From Phocoenobacter atlanticus subsp. cyclopteri (GTDB lineage Bacteria; Pseudomonadota; Gammaproteobacteria; Enterobacterales; Pasteurellaceae), in assembly GCF_018343795.1 (NCBI RefSeq), contig NZ_CP074346.1:1-64000 (forward strand): 64,000 nucleotides of DNA, written 5' to 3'. Positions 1 to 7,780 of this stretch are shown in pieces. A program made the position numbers and the translations under genes. The notes beneath the pieces were generated by a model, which saw only the letters and a program-made list of their open reading frames with translations, had not been told where the DNA came from and ran no database searches. How positions within the stretch are numbered: the first letter of the stretch is position 1; each line of letters begins with the position of its first letter.

Positions 1-43
1 AAAACGTTACATTTCATTGTTGAATTTAATTTCCCTTGTAATA

Positions 44-496
44 TTAACTTTTTCCAATAACCAAAGACAAAATCCCAGCAGCAATCAACGGACCTACGGG
101 AATTCCACCAAAGAATGCAACACCCAACACTGTTCCAATCATTAATCCTGTAATAAGTGGTGGATTATGTGTCATCAATGGAATACCACGACCACCGAGC
201 CATGCAACAATAACTCCTACAATAATTGCTCCAGCCATTTTAAAATTTAAAAATTCATTAAGTGGGGGTAAGGCAATTCTACCTGAAACTAAAGGGGCTA
301 ATACACCGATCGTTAAAATAATAATGCCTATTTTTAGTCCATATTTATCCGCATAAGGAATATATTTAGAAAGTAGGGTTTGTTGCATAATCAATAAAAC
401 TGCTGCAGAAATGGTAACAGGAGTATTTTGGCTAAATAATCCGAGAAAAATTAATATCGCTAAAAGGAGAGCAATGGCATTGAGTTGTAGGGACAT
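44..496 (-). CDS. DUF441 family inner-membrane protein (YeaL-like)
   Basis: This is a 150-residue, very hydrophobic protein with about four membrane segments, of the DUF441/YeaL family. Its function is unknown. The start was set at the codon ending at 496, because [20 protein letters not shown] matches the family N-terminus and an AGAGG ribosome site lies just upstream. A longer frame reaches 577 but would run into the end of grpE. Glycine-rich loops such as [11 protein letters not shown] and [21 protein letters not shown] are typical of the family. It lies downstream of grpE in the same orientation, about 70 bases away, so co-transcription is possible. Confidence 0.8.
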   Translation of the reverse strand: MSLQLNAIALLLAILIFLGLFSQNTPVTISAAVLLIMQQTLLSKYIPYADKYGLKIGIIILTIGVLAPLVSGRIALPPLNEFLNFKMAGAIIVGVIVAWLGGRGIPLMTHNPPLITGLMIGTVLGVAFFGGIPVGPLIAAGILSLVIGKS

Positions 497-566
497 TTGA
501 AAACCTCTAAAAATAAACTCCCTTTTTATTATAGCGAATAAAAAGGGAGTGAATAACGATGAAAAT

Positions 567-1172
567 TTAAGGTGCAACCATTACCATTGCATCACGAATA
601 ACTCGCTCATTTAATTTGTACCCTTTTTGCAATACAATACTAATATGGTTTGTTTCAATACCTTCTGCTTCTTTTTGTGAAATGGCTTGGTGCATTTCAG
701 GATTAAAAGCTTCTCCTACTTCACCAAAGGCTTGTACTCCGTAGCGATTTAATACAGAGGTTAATTCTTTATGCGTAAGTTCAACACCTTCAATTAGTGG
801 TTTAATAGTTTCATCAACACCTTCTAAAGTTTCTAATGCACGCTCTAAATTATCAACCACGTTTAATAAGTCTTTTGAGAATTTTTCTAAAGCAAATTTA
901 TGGGCTTTTTCAACATCTTGTTCAGCACGACGACGAGTATTCTCATTTTCAGCTTTTGCTCGCAATAAGATATCTCTTTCACGATTATTTGCTTCTGCAA
1001 TATAAGTTTCCAATTCAGCAATACGTGCTTGTGCAATGGCTAATTCATCAATACCTAAATTTGGTTCATCTTGAATTTCAATACTTTCTTCTATCTGTTC
1101 GTTTTCTTGTTGTAGATCTTCTGAGATTTCAATTTCTTGTTCAGGTTGATTATTTTCTGTTTTATTCGTCAT
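567..1172 (-). CDS. grpE: GrpE, nucleotide exchange factor for DnaK
   Basis: GrpE is the cytoplasmic co-chaperone that drives ADP release from DnaK in the Hsp70 cycle. The 201 residues show the family layout: an acidic, disordered N-terminus (about residues 1-40), a long charged coiled-coil helix (about 45-110), and a C-terminal beta domain with [20 protein letters not shown] (residues 144-163) and a final [18 protein letters not shown]. Length is normal for the family. The gene has its own upstream region; dnaK and dnaJ are not nearby in this window. Confidence 0.97.
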   Translation of the reverse strand: MTNKTENNQPEQEIEISEDLQQENEQIEESIEIQDEPNLGIDELAIAQARIAELETYIAEANNRERDILLRAKAENENTRRRAEQDVEKAHKFALEKFSKDLLNVVDNLERALETLEGVDETIKPLIEGVELTHKELTSVLNRYGVQAFGEVGEAFNPEMHQAISQKEAEGIETNHISIVLQKGYKLNERVIRDAMVMVAP

Positions 1173-1209
1173 TTTATATCCTTTAAAGTAAAGTTAAATA
1201 CACACAAGC

Positions 1210-1237
1210 AATATAGTAACACATTTAAATAATTCAA
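1210..1237 (-). promoter_or_regulatory. Candidate grpE promoter
   Basis: On the minus strand, TTGAAT and TATATT are separated by 16 bases, about 40 bases upstream of the grpE start. The -35 region also reads CTTGAA, which resembles the heat-shock sigma-32 -35 box, but no clear CCCCAT-type -10 follows. A sigma-70 promoter is the better supported reading. Confidence 0.35.
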
Positions 1238-1288
1238 GACAAAACTGAAAATTTAGTGTATTTTATTGTCGTTATTTTATACTTTTTA

Positions 1289-1317
1289 TTGACATAAATT
1301 ACTAATCTCTTTAGAAT
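1289..1317 (+). promoter_or_regulatory. Strong sigma-70 promoter of the mntH remnant
   Basis: TTGACA (1289-1294) and TAGAAT (1312-1317) are separated by exactly 17 bases, close to the ideal sigma-70 promoter. It would start transcription near 1324, just ahead of the mntH remnant. Confidence 0.6.
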
Positions 1318-1340
1318 TTTCCTACTTAATAACCCAATTG

Positions 1341-1367
1341 ATTCTCATTCTTACTTGTGGTGAGAAT
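1341..1367 (+). promoter_or_regulatory. Inverted repeat in the mntH remnant leader
   Basis: ATTCTCA (1341-1347) and TGAGAAT (1361-1367) form a perfect 7-base inverted repeat with a 13-base loop, between the predicted transcription start and the start codon at 1372. It could be a metal-regulator operator or an RNA hairpin; the sequence alone does not say which. Confidence 0.35.
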
Positions 1368-1371
1368 AAAG

Positions 1372-1581
1372 ATGTATAAAAATGATAATTTTCATTTAAG
1401 TCTTGAAGAGATCAATAATACAATCTCAATTCCAAAGCGTAAAAAAGTTTTTTTGCTAATCTTATGGGATTCTCAGGTCTGGGCATTAGTTACTGTGGGT
1501 TATATGGATCCTGGTAACTGGAGTACCTCTATTCAAGGAGGAGCGATTTATGGTTATCTTAAATATGCAGCTCATTTATGA
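1372..1581 (+). pseudogene. mntH: Remnant of an Nramp-family Mn2+/H+ transporter (mntH)
   Basis: Only the first part of an Nramp transporter remains. The key motif [20 protein letters not shown], which forms the metal-binding first membrane helix (DPGN), is intact. The frame then ends after about 69 residues instead of the usual 400 or more, with KYAAHL and a stop. Nothing recognisable as the rest of the transporter follows before the terminator at 1636, so this looks like an internal deletion. The start at 1372 is preferred over the GTG at 1357 because a TGAG-containing ribosome site precedes it. A strong promoter and a terminator are both still present. Confidence 0.75.
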
Positions 1582-1635
1582 AACATTAGTGACACTATTT
1601 TAATTGAAGACTTGATATCAAGTTAAAGAAGAATA

Positions 1636-1673
1636 AATCACCAGTTATTTAAAATTGCTGGTGATTTTTTTTG
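1636..1673 (+). terminator. Rho-independent terminator after the mntH remnant
   Basis: AATCACCAG (1636-1644) pairs perfectly with CTGGTGATT (1658-1666), and a T run follows directly. It insulates nadK from the strong promoter at 1289. Confidence 0.8.
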
Positions 1674-1730
1674 TAGACTTTGATACATTAAGGTCTATAG
1701 TAATTCTTAAATTATTTAAGTGAGTATAAA

Positions 1731-2615
1731 ATGAGAAAGGAACATAACTTTCACCATATCGCCATTGTTGGGCAACCTCGTCGTAATGCTGCTTTAGAAA
1801 CACATTTGGCAGTATATAATTGGCTTAAAGACCGTAATTATCAAGTTTCTGTTGAAACGAGTATTGCGACACAATTAAATTTACCTTCAGCTTTAACCCT
1901 TGAAGAAATTGGACAACAAGCTAATTTAGTGATTGTGATTGGGGGGGATGGTAATATGTTGGGCGTTGCTCGTGAATTGGCAAAATATCAAGTTCCTCTT
2001 ATTGGTATTAATCGGGGTAATTTTGGTTTTTTAACAGATATTACTCCTCAAACAGCTTTTGAGCAGCTTTATAGTTGTTTAGAGAGAGATGAATTTATTA
2101 TTGAAGAACGTTTTTTATTAGAAGCCCATATTGAGCGTAATGGTAAAATTGTTGAAAGTGGTAATGCATTGAATGAAGTGGTTATTAATCCTACTCAAAT
2201 TGTGAAAACAATGGAATTTGAAGTGTGTATTGATGGAAAATTTGCTTTTTCACAGCGTTCTGATGGAATGATAATTGCCACTCCAACAGGATCAACGGCT
2301 TATTCGTTATCTGTTGGTGGTCCTATACTTACCCCAAATATGGATGCAATGGCATTAGTACCAATGTACCCTCACACTCTTTCTGCTCGTCCTTTGGTCA
2401 TTGATGGAGACAGTGAAATTTCCTTACGTTTTACAGAAAATAACCAAGATGAATTGCAGGTAAGTTGTGATAGTCAAGTTTATCTGCCTTTTTCAAGAGA
2501 TGATCGCATTATTGTTAGAAAAAGTAGTGATCGTATTCATCTGCTTCACTTGAGTGATTATAACTATTTTTCTGTATTAGGATCGAAATTAGGTTGGTTG
2601 AATAAATTATTCTAA
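1731..2615 (+). CDS. nadK: NAD kinase
   Basis: NadK phosphorylates NAD to NADP using ATP in the cytoplasm. The 294 residues carry the family signatures: the catalytic GGDGN motif (residues 71-75), NEVVI (NE at 148-149), and the glycine-rich [16 protein letters not shown] stretch (about 184-199). Length matches bacterial NadK. It ends four bases before the stop of the convergent rimI gene. In many proteobacteria nadK lies beside recN and grpE; here grpE is nearby but recN is about 23 kb away. Confidence 0.97.
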   Translation: MRKEHNFHHIAIVGQPRRNAALETHLAVYNWLKDRNYQVSVETSIATQLNLPSALTLEEIGQQANLVIVIGGDGNMLGVARELAKYQVPLIGINRGNFGFLTDITPQTAFEQLYSCLERDEFIIEERFLLEAHIERNGKIVESGNALNEVVINPTQIVKTMEFEVCIDGKFAFSQRSDGMIIATPTGSTAYSLSVGGPILTPNMDAMALVPMYPHTLSARPLVIDGDSEISLRFTENNQDELQVSCDSQVYLPFSRDDRIIVRKSSDRIHLLHLSDYNYFSVLGSKLGWLNKLF

Positions 2616-2619
2616 TAAT

Positions 2620-3057
2620 TTATAGATACAATGCCATTACGATGGCATTTTCTTTGCCTCCATTAGGGGTTGGATAATAGTTTTTGCGAATATCCACTTC
2701 AACAAAATCTAAGTGTTGATAAAGTTGAATTGCTTTTCGATTACTTTCTCTTACCTCTAACCATAGAGTAATAATACCTTGTTGTTTTAATTGCAAAATT
2801 AATGAATTAAGTAACCGCTTACCATAATCTTTCCCTTGAAATTCTGGATCAACGGCAATATTAAATAATGTGGCTTCATCTAAGGTTTTATAACAAATCG
2901 CAAAACCAACAATCTGATCTTCCTCGATTAGTTTTAGATTTAAATAACGCTCACCTTGATTATTAAGTAATGTGCCTTTTGACCAAGGAACAGGGTGTGC
3001 CTTTTGTTCAATTTCAAATAAAAGATCAAAATCTTGAGATTTAATATTCGTAATCAT
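2620..3057 (-). CDS. rimI: RimI, ribosomal protein bS18 N-alpha-acetyltransferase
   Basis: This is a GNAT-fold enzyme of 145 residues that acetylates the N-terminal alanine of ribosomal protein bS18. The acetyl-CoA binding segment VDPEFQGKDYGKRLL (about residues 69-83) and the C-terminal EVRESNRKAIQLYQHLDF (about 101-118) are typical of RimI. The start ending at 3057 gives the conserved MITNIKSQDFDLLFEIE N-terminus; a longer frame to 3099 would overlap holD. It begins two bases after the holD stop, the same holD-rimI order as in Escherichia coli, so the two are almost certainly one operon. Confidence 0.92.
   Translation of the reverse strand: MITNIKSQDFDLLFEIEQKAHPVPWSKGTLLNNQGERYLNLKLIEEDQIVGFAICYKTLDEATLFNIAVDPEFQGKDYGKRLLNSLILQLKQQGIITLWLEVRESNRKAIQLYQHLDFVEVDIRKNYYPTPNGGKENAIVMALYL
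2630..2656 (+). terminator. nadK terminator inside the 3' end of rimI
   Basis: AATGCCAT (2630-2637) and ATGGCATT (2642-2649) form a perfect 8-base stem with a 4-base loop, followed by a T-rich tail on the plus strand. It lies within the last codons of the convergent rimI gene. Confidence 0.65.
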
Positions 3058-3059
3058 AA

Positions 3060-3470
3060 TTATACTATTTGTTGTGAAAAAGGTTCTATTTGTTGCCAAA
3101 ATTGACGTTTATTAATTGAAATAGCAAGATCTTGCCAACTTCTATTTTTCCAAATTGTTAAATTTGCAAATTTTTGAGTTAATGTGACCGCTTGTTTCTC
3201 ATTTTGAATAATCCATAAAATAGGATGATGATCAAAACTTAATCGTAACGATTGTTCAAAAGTTACCCATTGATATTGTTGTTTTGAGAATTGTAGACTT
3301 AATAAAATATCTTGAAATAGTCTTGTTTGTTGATATTCATTTTCACATATTACAATGAGTTTCACCTCTTTTGAAAGACGAATTTTCGCATCACCTTTTA
3401 AAACTTGTGGCTTTGTTAACACCCATTGAGTGATATTCATCTCTTGTAATAGTAGATCTCGTCGGTTCAT
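3060..3470 (-). CDS. holD: HolD, DNA polymerase III psi subunit
   Basis: Psi is a small subunit of the clamp loader that links it through chi to single-strand binding protein. The 136 residues begin MNRRDLLLQEMNITQWVLTKPQVLKGD, matching the family's N-terminal chi-binding and core region (RRD..L..M.ITQW.L..P..L.G). The family is poorly conserved, so gene order is important support: it is immediately upstream of rimI and divergent from rsmC, as in enterics. An uptake signal, ACCGCTTGT, lies within it near 3187. Confidence 0.88.
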   Translation of the reverse strand: MNRRDLLLQEMNITQWVLTKPQVLKGDAKIRLSKEVKLIVICENEYQQTRLFQDILLSLQFSKQQYQWVTFEQSLRLSFDHHPILWIIQNEKQAVTLTQKFANLTIWKNRSWQDLAISINKRQFWQQIEPFSQQIV

Positions 3471-3567
3471 TGTAATTCCTCATAAAAATCATTGGGGAAT
3501 GGTAGCAAAAGTCGGTACAATGGGGAAATATTATTTATATAAATATGAAAAATTAAAGGAAAATAAA

Positions 3568-4563
3568 ATGCTATCAAGTGAAAGTGAAGTATTATCACGC
3601 CATTTAGAATTGTTTGAAAATAAAAATATATTGTTATTCGGATATATGCAAGATCAATTTGCAAAACAAATAAGCTCACAAGCTAAAAATATTGCTGTTT
3701 TTAGTAGTTATTTTGATTTTGTCACTCAAAATAAGAATATAGAATTTGGTATAGAATGCCATCAACAAGCAGATTTAGGGGTGTTTTACTGGAGTAAAAA
3801 TAAACAAGAGTGTCAATTTCAGTTATTGCAATGGCTTTCAACCACTCAAGTGGGGCAAGAATTATTGATTATTGGAGAAAATCGCAGTGGAGTACGCTCT
3901 GTTGAAAAAATTCTTTCACCCTTTGGGCATATTGCTAAAATTGATTCTGCTCGTCGTTGTGGGTTATATCATTTTGAATTAACTCAGTTACCAGATTTTA
4001 ATTGCAAAAAGTTTTGGAAATCATACCGCTTATCTATTGCTGATTTGACCATTTTCACGTTACCAGCAGTATTTAGCTCAGCAGAATTAGATATGGGATC
4101 AAAATTATTGCTTTCTACCTTTAACAAAAACGACAAAGTAAAAGGTAAAACCTTAGATTTAGGTTGTGGAGCAGGGGTGATTGGGGCATATTTAAAGCAG
4201 CTATTTCCTAAAATAAAACTCACAATGTCAGATATTCATGCAATGGCACTGCAATCAAGTGAACGTACCTTAAAAGAAAATCATTTAGAGGGTAATGTTG
4301 TGGCGAGTAATGTTTTTTCACATATTGAAGAGCGTTTTGATTTAATCGTTTCTAACCCCCCTTTTCACGATGGGATAGATACGGCTTATACAGCAGTTGA
4401 AACCTTAATTACAGAAGCAAAAAAACACCTTAATCGTGGTGGCGAATTGCGAATTGTTGCAAATAGCCATTTACCTTATGCTGATTTATTAGATAACCTC
4501 TTTGGTTCACATAAAGTATTAGCGAAAACCAATAAATTTAAGGTTTATTCGGTTAGAATGTAA
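3568..4563 (+). CDS. rsmC: RsmC, 16S rRNA (guanine-1207-N2) methyltransferase
   Basis: RsmC methylates G1207 of 16S rRNA in the 30S subunit. The 331-residue protein has a degenerate N-terminal methyltransferase-like half and a catalytic C-terminal half with the SAM-binding LDLGCGAGVIGAYL and the catalytic VSNPPFHDGIDT (NPPF motif). The start at 3568 was chosen because AAAGGA lies eight bases upstream and MLSSESEVLSRHLELF fits the family; a longer open frame upstream overlaps holD. It is divergent from holD-rimI, as in enterics. Confidence 0.93.
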   Translation: MLSSESEVLSRHLELFENKNILLFGYMQDQFAKQISSQAKNIAVFSSYFDFVTQNKNIEFGIECHQQADLGVFYWSKNKQECQFQLLQWLSTTQVGQELLIIGENRSGVRSVEKILSPFGHIAKIDSARRCGLYHFELTQLPDFNCKKFWKSYRLSIADLTIFTLPAVFSSAELDMGSKLLLSTFNKNDKVKGKTLDLGCGAGVIGAYLKQLFPKIKLTMSDIHAMALQSSERTLKENHLEGNVVASNVFSHIEERFDLIVSNPPFHDGIDTAYTAVETLITEAKKHLNRGGELRIVANSHLPYADLLDNLFGSHKVLAKTNKFKVYSVRM

Positions 4564-4604
4564 TTTAGACAGTTGTAGAGTTATCGTTAAATTGAGCAAA
4601 ATTT

Positions 4605-4647
4605 TGTGATCTAGCTCTCAATAATTTATTTTTAAATAGCGTAAAAT
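4605..4647 (+). promoter_or_regulatory. Candidate CRP site and promoter of cpdB
   Basis: TGTGA-N6-TCTCA (4605-4620) differs from the CRP consensus at one position. A -10 like TAAAAT lies at 4642-4647. If transcription starts near 4654, the CRP site is centred about 41.5 bases upstream, the class II activator position. Confidence 0.45.
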
Positions 4648-4687
4648 CACACTCCCTTTATTTTGTATGTACAACAGGAGTTCTAAA

Positions 4688-6640
4688 ATGAAAACAACCT
4701 TAAAGCCATTGGTTTTTATTACCCTTGCAATGTTTGGTACAGCAAGTGCTGAAACTTTAGATTTACGTATTATTGAAACCACTGATTTGCATACCAATAT
4801 AATGGATTATAACTATTATCGTGATAAACCAACGGCAGATTTAGGTTTGGTGCGTGCAGCGTCTTTAATCAAACAGGCTCGCAGTGAAGTACAAAATAGT
4901 GTGCTGGTAGATAATGGTGATTTACTACAAGGTAGCCCAATGGGAGATTATGTCGCTGCCACTGGTATTAAAAAAGGTTCAATTCACCCAGTGTATAAGG
5001 TAATGAATGAACTTAATTATGATGTTGCTAATATTGGTAATCACGAATTTAATTATGGATTAGAATTTTTAAAAGAGTCTCTTGAAGGTGCAAATTTCCC
5101 TTATATAAGTGCAAATGTTTTTGATGCAAAAACAGGGGAACATTTTTTTACTCCTTATATTATTAAAAAACATAAATTTAAGGATCAGCAAGGTAATGAA
5201 CAGATCATTAAAATTGGTTATATAGGTTTTGTCCCTCCACAAATCTTAATCTGGGATAAGAAAAATCTTGAAGGAAAGGTGACTGTTGGTGATATTAAAA
5301 AAACAGCGGAGAAATTAGTTCCAGAGATGAAAGAAAAAGGAGCAGATCTGATTGTTGCTATTCCTCACTCTGGTATTTCATCTCAAAAATATAGTCGTTT
5401 TGCAGAAAACTCTGTTATTTATCTCGCAGATGTTAAGGGGATTGATGCAATTGCTTTTGGACACTCTCATGCTGTTTTTCCAAGTAAAGACTATGCAGAT
5501 ACAAAAAAAGCAGATATTAAAAAAGGAACAATTAATGGTATCCCTGCTGTAATGCCGGGTCGTTGGGGAAGTCATATTGGAGTAATTGATTTAACGCTTT
5601 CTAATGATTCAGGTAAATGGACAGTAACAGATGGACAAGCACAAACCCGTGCAATTTGGAATAAAAAAGAGCGTAAAGCACTGGTTGAAGGTGAGCAACA
5701 TTTACGTGACGTAATCAAAGAAGATCATAAAGGTACTCGTGATTTTGTTAATCAACCAATGGGTAAATCTGATGCACCAATGTATTCATTCTTAGCATTA
5801 GTACAAGATGATCCGACAATACAAATTGTCAATTTAGCACAAAAAGATTATGTAGAACGCTTTGTACAAGGTGACCCAAATTTAGCGAATATTCCTGTGT
5901 TATCTGCGGCTGCGCCATTTAAAACTGGAGGACGTAAAAACGATCCAACTAATTATACTGAAGTTGAAGCGGGTAAATTAACCTTTAGAAATGCGGCAGA
6001 TTTATATCTTTATCCAAATACATTAGTAGCATTAAAAATTAATGGTCAAGAGCTAAAAGAGTGGTTGGAATGTTCAGCAGGGATGTTTAATCAAATTGAG
6101 CCAACAAATAAAAATGAGCAAGCCTTATTAGATTACGATGGTTTTAGAAGTTATAACTTTGATGTCATTGATGGTGTTAATTATCAAATTGATGTCACTC
6201 AACCAAAACGTTATAACGGCAATTGTCAATTACAAAATCCGAAAGCAGAACGTATTGTCAATCTCACTTATAAAGGCAAAGCAATCAAACCAACTCAAGA
6301 ATTTTTAATTGCTACAAATAATTATCGAGCTTACGGTGGTAAGTTTGCAGGAACGGATAAAGCGCATCTGGCTTTCTCATCACCAGATGAGAACCGTAGT
6401 ATAGTTGCTGATTATATTCGTCGAGTTTCAAAAGAAAAAGGACAGATTTCACCATCAGCAGATAATAACTGGCACTTTAAACTTATTAATTCACCCGATT
6501 TAAAATTAATGGTAGAAACCTCACCAAGTGAAAAAGCGAAAAAATTTGTGGAAACAAATAGTCGCTACCCAATGAAAGCAATGGGGGTTGATGAAAATGG
6601 TTTTGCTCGTTATTACATTGATTTAAGTCGTGAAAAATAA
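4688..6640 (+). CDS. cpdB: CpdB, 2',3'-cyclic-nucleotide 2'-phosphodiesterase/3'-nucleotidase
   Basis: This is a periplasmic enzyme that opens 2',3'-cyclic nucleotides and dephosphorylates 3'-nucleotides for nucleoside salvage. The 650 residues begin with a signal peptide ([21 protein letters not shown], cleavage after about residue 21). The calcineurin-like metallophosphatase motifs follow: [25 protein letters not shown] and GHSHAVFP. The C-terminal 5'-nucleotidase domain begins around residue 380. The start at 4688 follows a CAGGAG ribosome site. Length matches the family. Pasteurellaceae depend on periplasmic nucleotidases for pyridine nucleotide and nucleoside uptake. Confidence 0.95.
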   Translation: MKTTLKPLVFITLAMFGTASAETLDLRIIETTDLHTNIMDYNYYRDKPTADLGLVRAASLIKQARSEVQNSVLVDNGDLLQGSPMGDYVAATGIKKGSIHPVYKVMNELNYDVANIGNHEFNYGLEFLKESLEGANFPYISANVFDAKTGEHFFTPYIIKKHKFKDQQGNEQIIKIGYIGFVPPQILIWDKKNLEGKVTVGDIKKTAEKLVPEMKEKGADLIVAIPHSGISSQKYSRFAENSVIYLADVKGIDAIAFGHSHAVFPSKDYADTKKADIKKGTINGIPAVMPGRWGSHIGVIDLTLSNDSGKWTVTDGQAQTRAIWNKKERKALVEGEQHLRDVIKEDHKGTRDFVNQPMGKSDAPMYSFLALVQDDPTIQIVNLAQKDYVERFVQGDPNLANIPVLSAAAPFKTGGRKNDPTNYTEVEAGKLTFRNAADLYLYPNTLVALKINGQELKEWLECSAGMFNQIEPTNKNEQALLDYDGFRSYNFDVIDGVNYQIDVTQPKRYNGNCQLQNPKAERIVNLTYKGKAIKPTQEFLIATNNYRAYGGKFAGTDKAHLAFSSPDENRSIVADYIRRVSKEKGQISPSADNNWHFKLINSPDLKLMVETSPSEKAKKFVETNSRYPMKAMGVDENGFARYYIDLSREK

Positions 6641-6668
6641 ATTTTAATATTAGTAAAATATATCGCAG

Positions 6669-6688
6669 AGACAGGGTATGCCCTGTCT
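6669..6688. repeat. Palindromic intergenic repeat, copy 1
   Basis: AGACAGGG-TATG-CCCTGTCT, a perfect 8-base inverted repeat, lies after cpdB. A near-identical fully palindromic copy lies at 62803-62822 and a half copy at 9494-9504. It could act as a weak terminator here, but no T run follows. Confidence 0.6.
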
Positions 6689-6788
6689 ACCTGTCTATAT
6701 ATGAAATTTGTAAATTTTCGATTTGATCTACTCGCTATATTTATATATAGAAAATGAGAAACCAAAATATTTTTAAGTTAGAACACAG

Positions 6789-7418
6789 TTGCTTGATGAT
6801 GTCTATCCTATCGTTTATTTGGACTGCATCGTTGTTAAAGTCCGTCAAGATAAACGTGTGATTAACAAGGCTATTTACCTCGCCTTAGGCATTAATATGC
6901 AAGGACAAAAGGAGCTTTTAGGCTTGTGGATATCTGAAAATGAAGGGGCTAAAGTTTGGTTAGGGGTGCTGACTGAATTACAAAATAGAGGTGTGAAAGA
7001 TATCCTTATTGCTTGTGTAGATGGTTTAACGGGCTTTCCTGATGCGATTAATGCTGTTTATCCAAAAACCAAAATCCAGCTTTGTATCGTCCATATGATG
7101 CGTAATTCTATGAAATATGTGCCTTATAAGGATTATAAAGCAGTTGCTCGAGACTTAAAGAAAATTTATCAATCTGTGACAGAAGATGAAGCCTTGCAGG
7201 AATTAGAGAATTTTGCGAATACTTATGATGATAAATATCCGCAAATATCTCGGTCTTGGTATAAACACTGGGATAACCTGAATACCTTGTTTAACTACTC
7301 TGAGGATATAAGAAAAGCCATTTATACGACCAATGCTATTGAGTCTGTAAATAGTGTTATTCGCAAAGTCATCAATAAGAGAACAACTTATGTTTGGTTA
7401 ATTATTATTCAAGTATGA
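6789..7418 (+). pseudogene. IS256-family transposase fragment, truncated at both ends
   Basis: The coding remnant covers the central catalytic part of an IS256-type (Transposase_mut) DDE transposase. Visible motifs are DDVYPIVYLDCIVVKVRQD (first Asp), ACVDGLTGFPDAI (second Asp), QLCIVHMMRNSMKYV, and TTNAIESVNSVIRK (Glu). The full protein is about 400 residues; here roughly 170 are missing at the front and 30 or more at the back. The reading frame opens with TTG after a stop at 6774, and the match ends near NKRTTY, after which the residues are unrelated. No terminal inverted repeats were found, so the element is dead. Confidence 0.85.
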
Positions 7419-7459
7419 TTTTACCCTGATCTGAGGAGTTAAAAAATTTATTTTAGCAC

Positions 7460-7488
7460 TTGTCAAAATAATGTTATTAATGTAATCT
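7460..7488 (+). promoter_or_regulatory. Promoter of the lysine riboswitch-lysW transcript
   Basis: TTGTCA (7460-7465) and TAATCT (7483-7488) are 17 bases apart. The predicted start near 7495 falls right at the beginning of the riboswitch aptamer. Confidence 0.55.
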
Positions 7489-7495
7489 AGCTTTG

Positions 7496-7662
7496 ATCTT
7501 ACAGATCGTAGAGGTGCGAATACAAAGAGTATTCTATTTGAGTGGATAACGTTGAAGATAGAAGAAAGGTGTATTTGCCGAAATCAATTAAAGGTCACTT
7601 TAATTGGTTGGGGTTATTTCCGAAAGGGATAACACTGTCATCATTTCTTATATAAGAATGAT
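7496..7662 (+). ncRNA. Lysine riboswitch (L box)
   Basis: The leader carries the conserved lysine aptamer blocks in order: GTAGAGGTGCG (from 7508), AGTA and GAGTGGATAACGTTGAAGATAGAAG, GAAAGGTGTATTTGCCGAAATC, GGTTGGGG, GAAAGGG, and the closing ACACTGTCATC (about 7632-7642). The P1 strands (GATCGTAG and CTGTCATC) pair with one mismatch. The TTGCCGAAAT, GGTTGGGG and ACTGTCA segments are the most diagnostic. An imperfect hairpin at 7639-7663 shares the 3' strand of P1 and may be part of the switching platform. It controls the transporter at 7781. Confidence 0.88.
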
Positions 7663-7760
7663 GGAGTGCTACTAGTTAAGAGTAAAATCTGTTCTAAATT
7701 GATTAAATTCTTCATCTCTAGCAATTTTTTTCCTTCTACTTTTTGTTCGATCTTCTTGTA

Positions 7761-7770
7761 AACACAACAC
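7761..7770 (+). promoter_or_regulatory. Candidate GcvB small-RNA target site in the lysW leader
   Basis: AACACAACAC lies directly upstream of the AGAGGA ribosome site of lysW. It matches the CACAACAY seed consensus of GcvB targets. The same ten-base motif, ending in T, precedes dppA at 51674. Confidence 0.45.
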
Positions 7771-7780
7771 AGAGGATTTT

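Noticed and set aside
836-1186. Open frame on the plus strand opposite grpE
   Set aside because: It lies entirely opposite a well-supported gene, has no ribosome site and its residues (many leucines and histidines) reflect the reversed codons of grpE.
1582-1635. Continuation of the mntH remnant after its stop
   Set aside because: The bases in frame after the stop give a short sequence with no similarity to Nramp helices. No remaining part of the transporter could be recognised.
7639-7663. Imperfect hairpin after the lysine aptamer as an intrinsic terminator
   Set aside because: It is AT-rich with a bulge and has no T run behind it, so classic termination control is not supported. A switch in translation or a weak hairpin remains possible.
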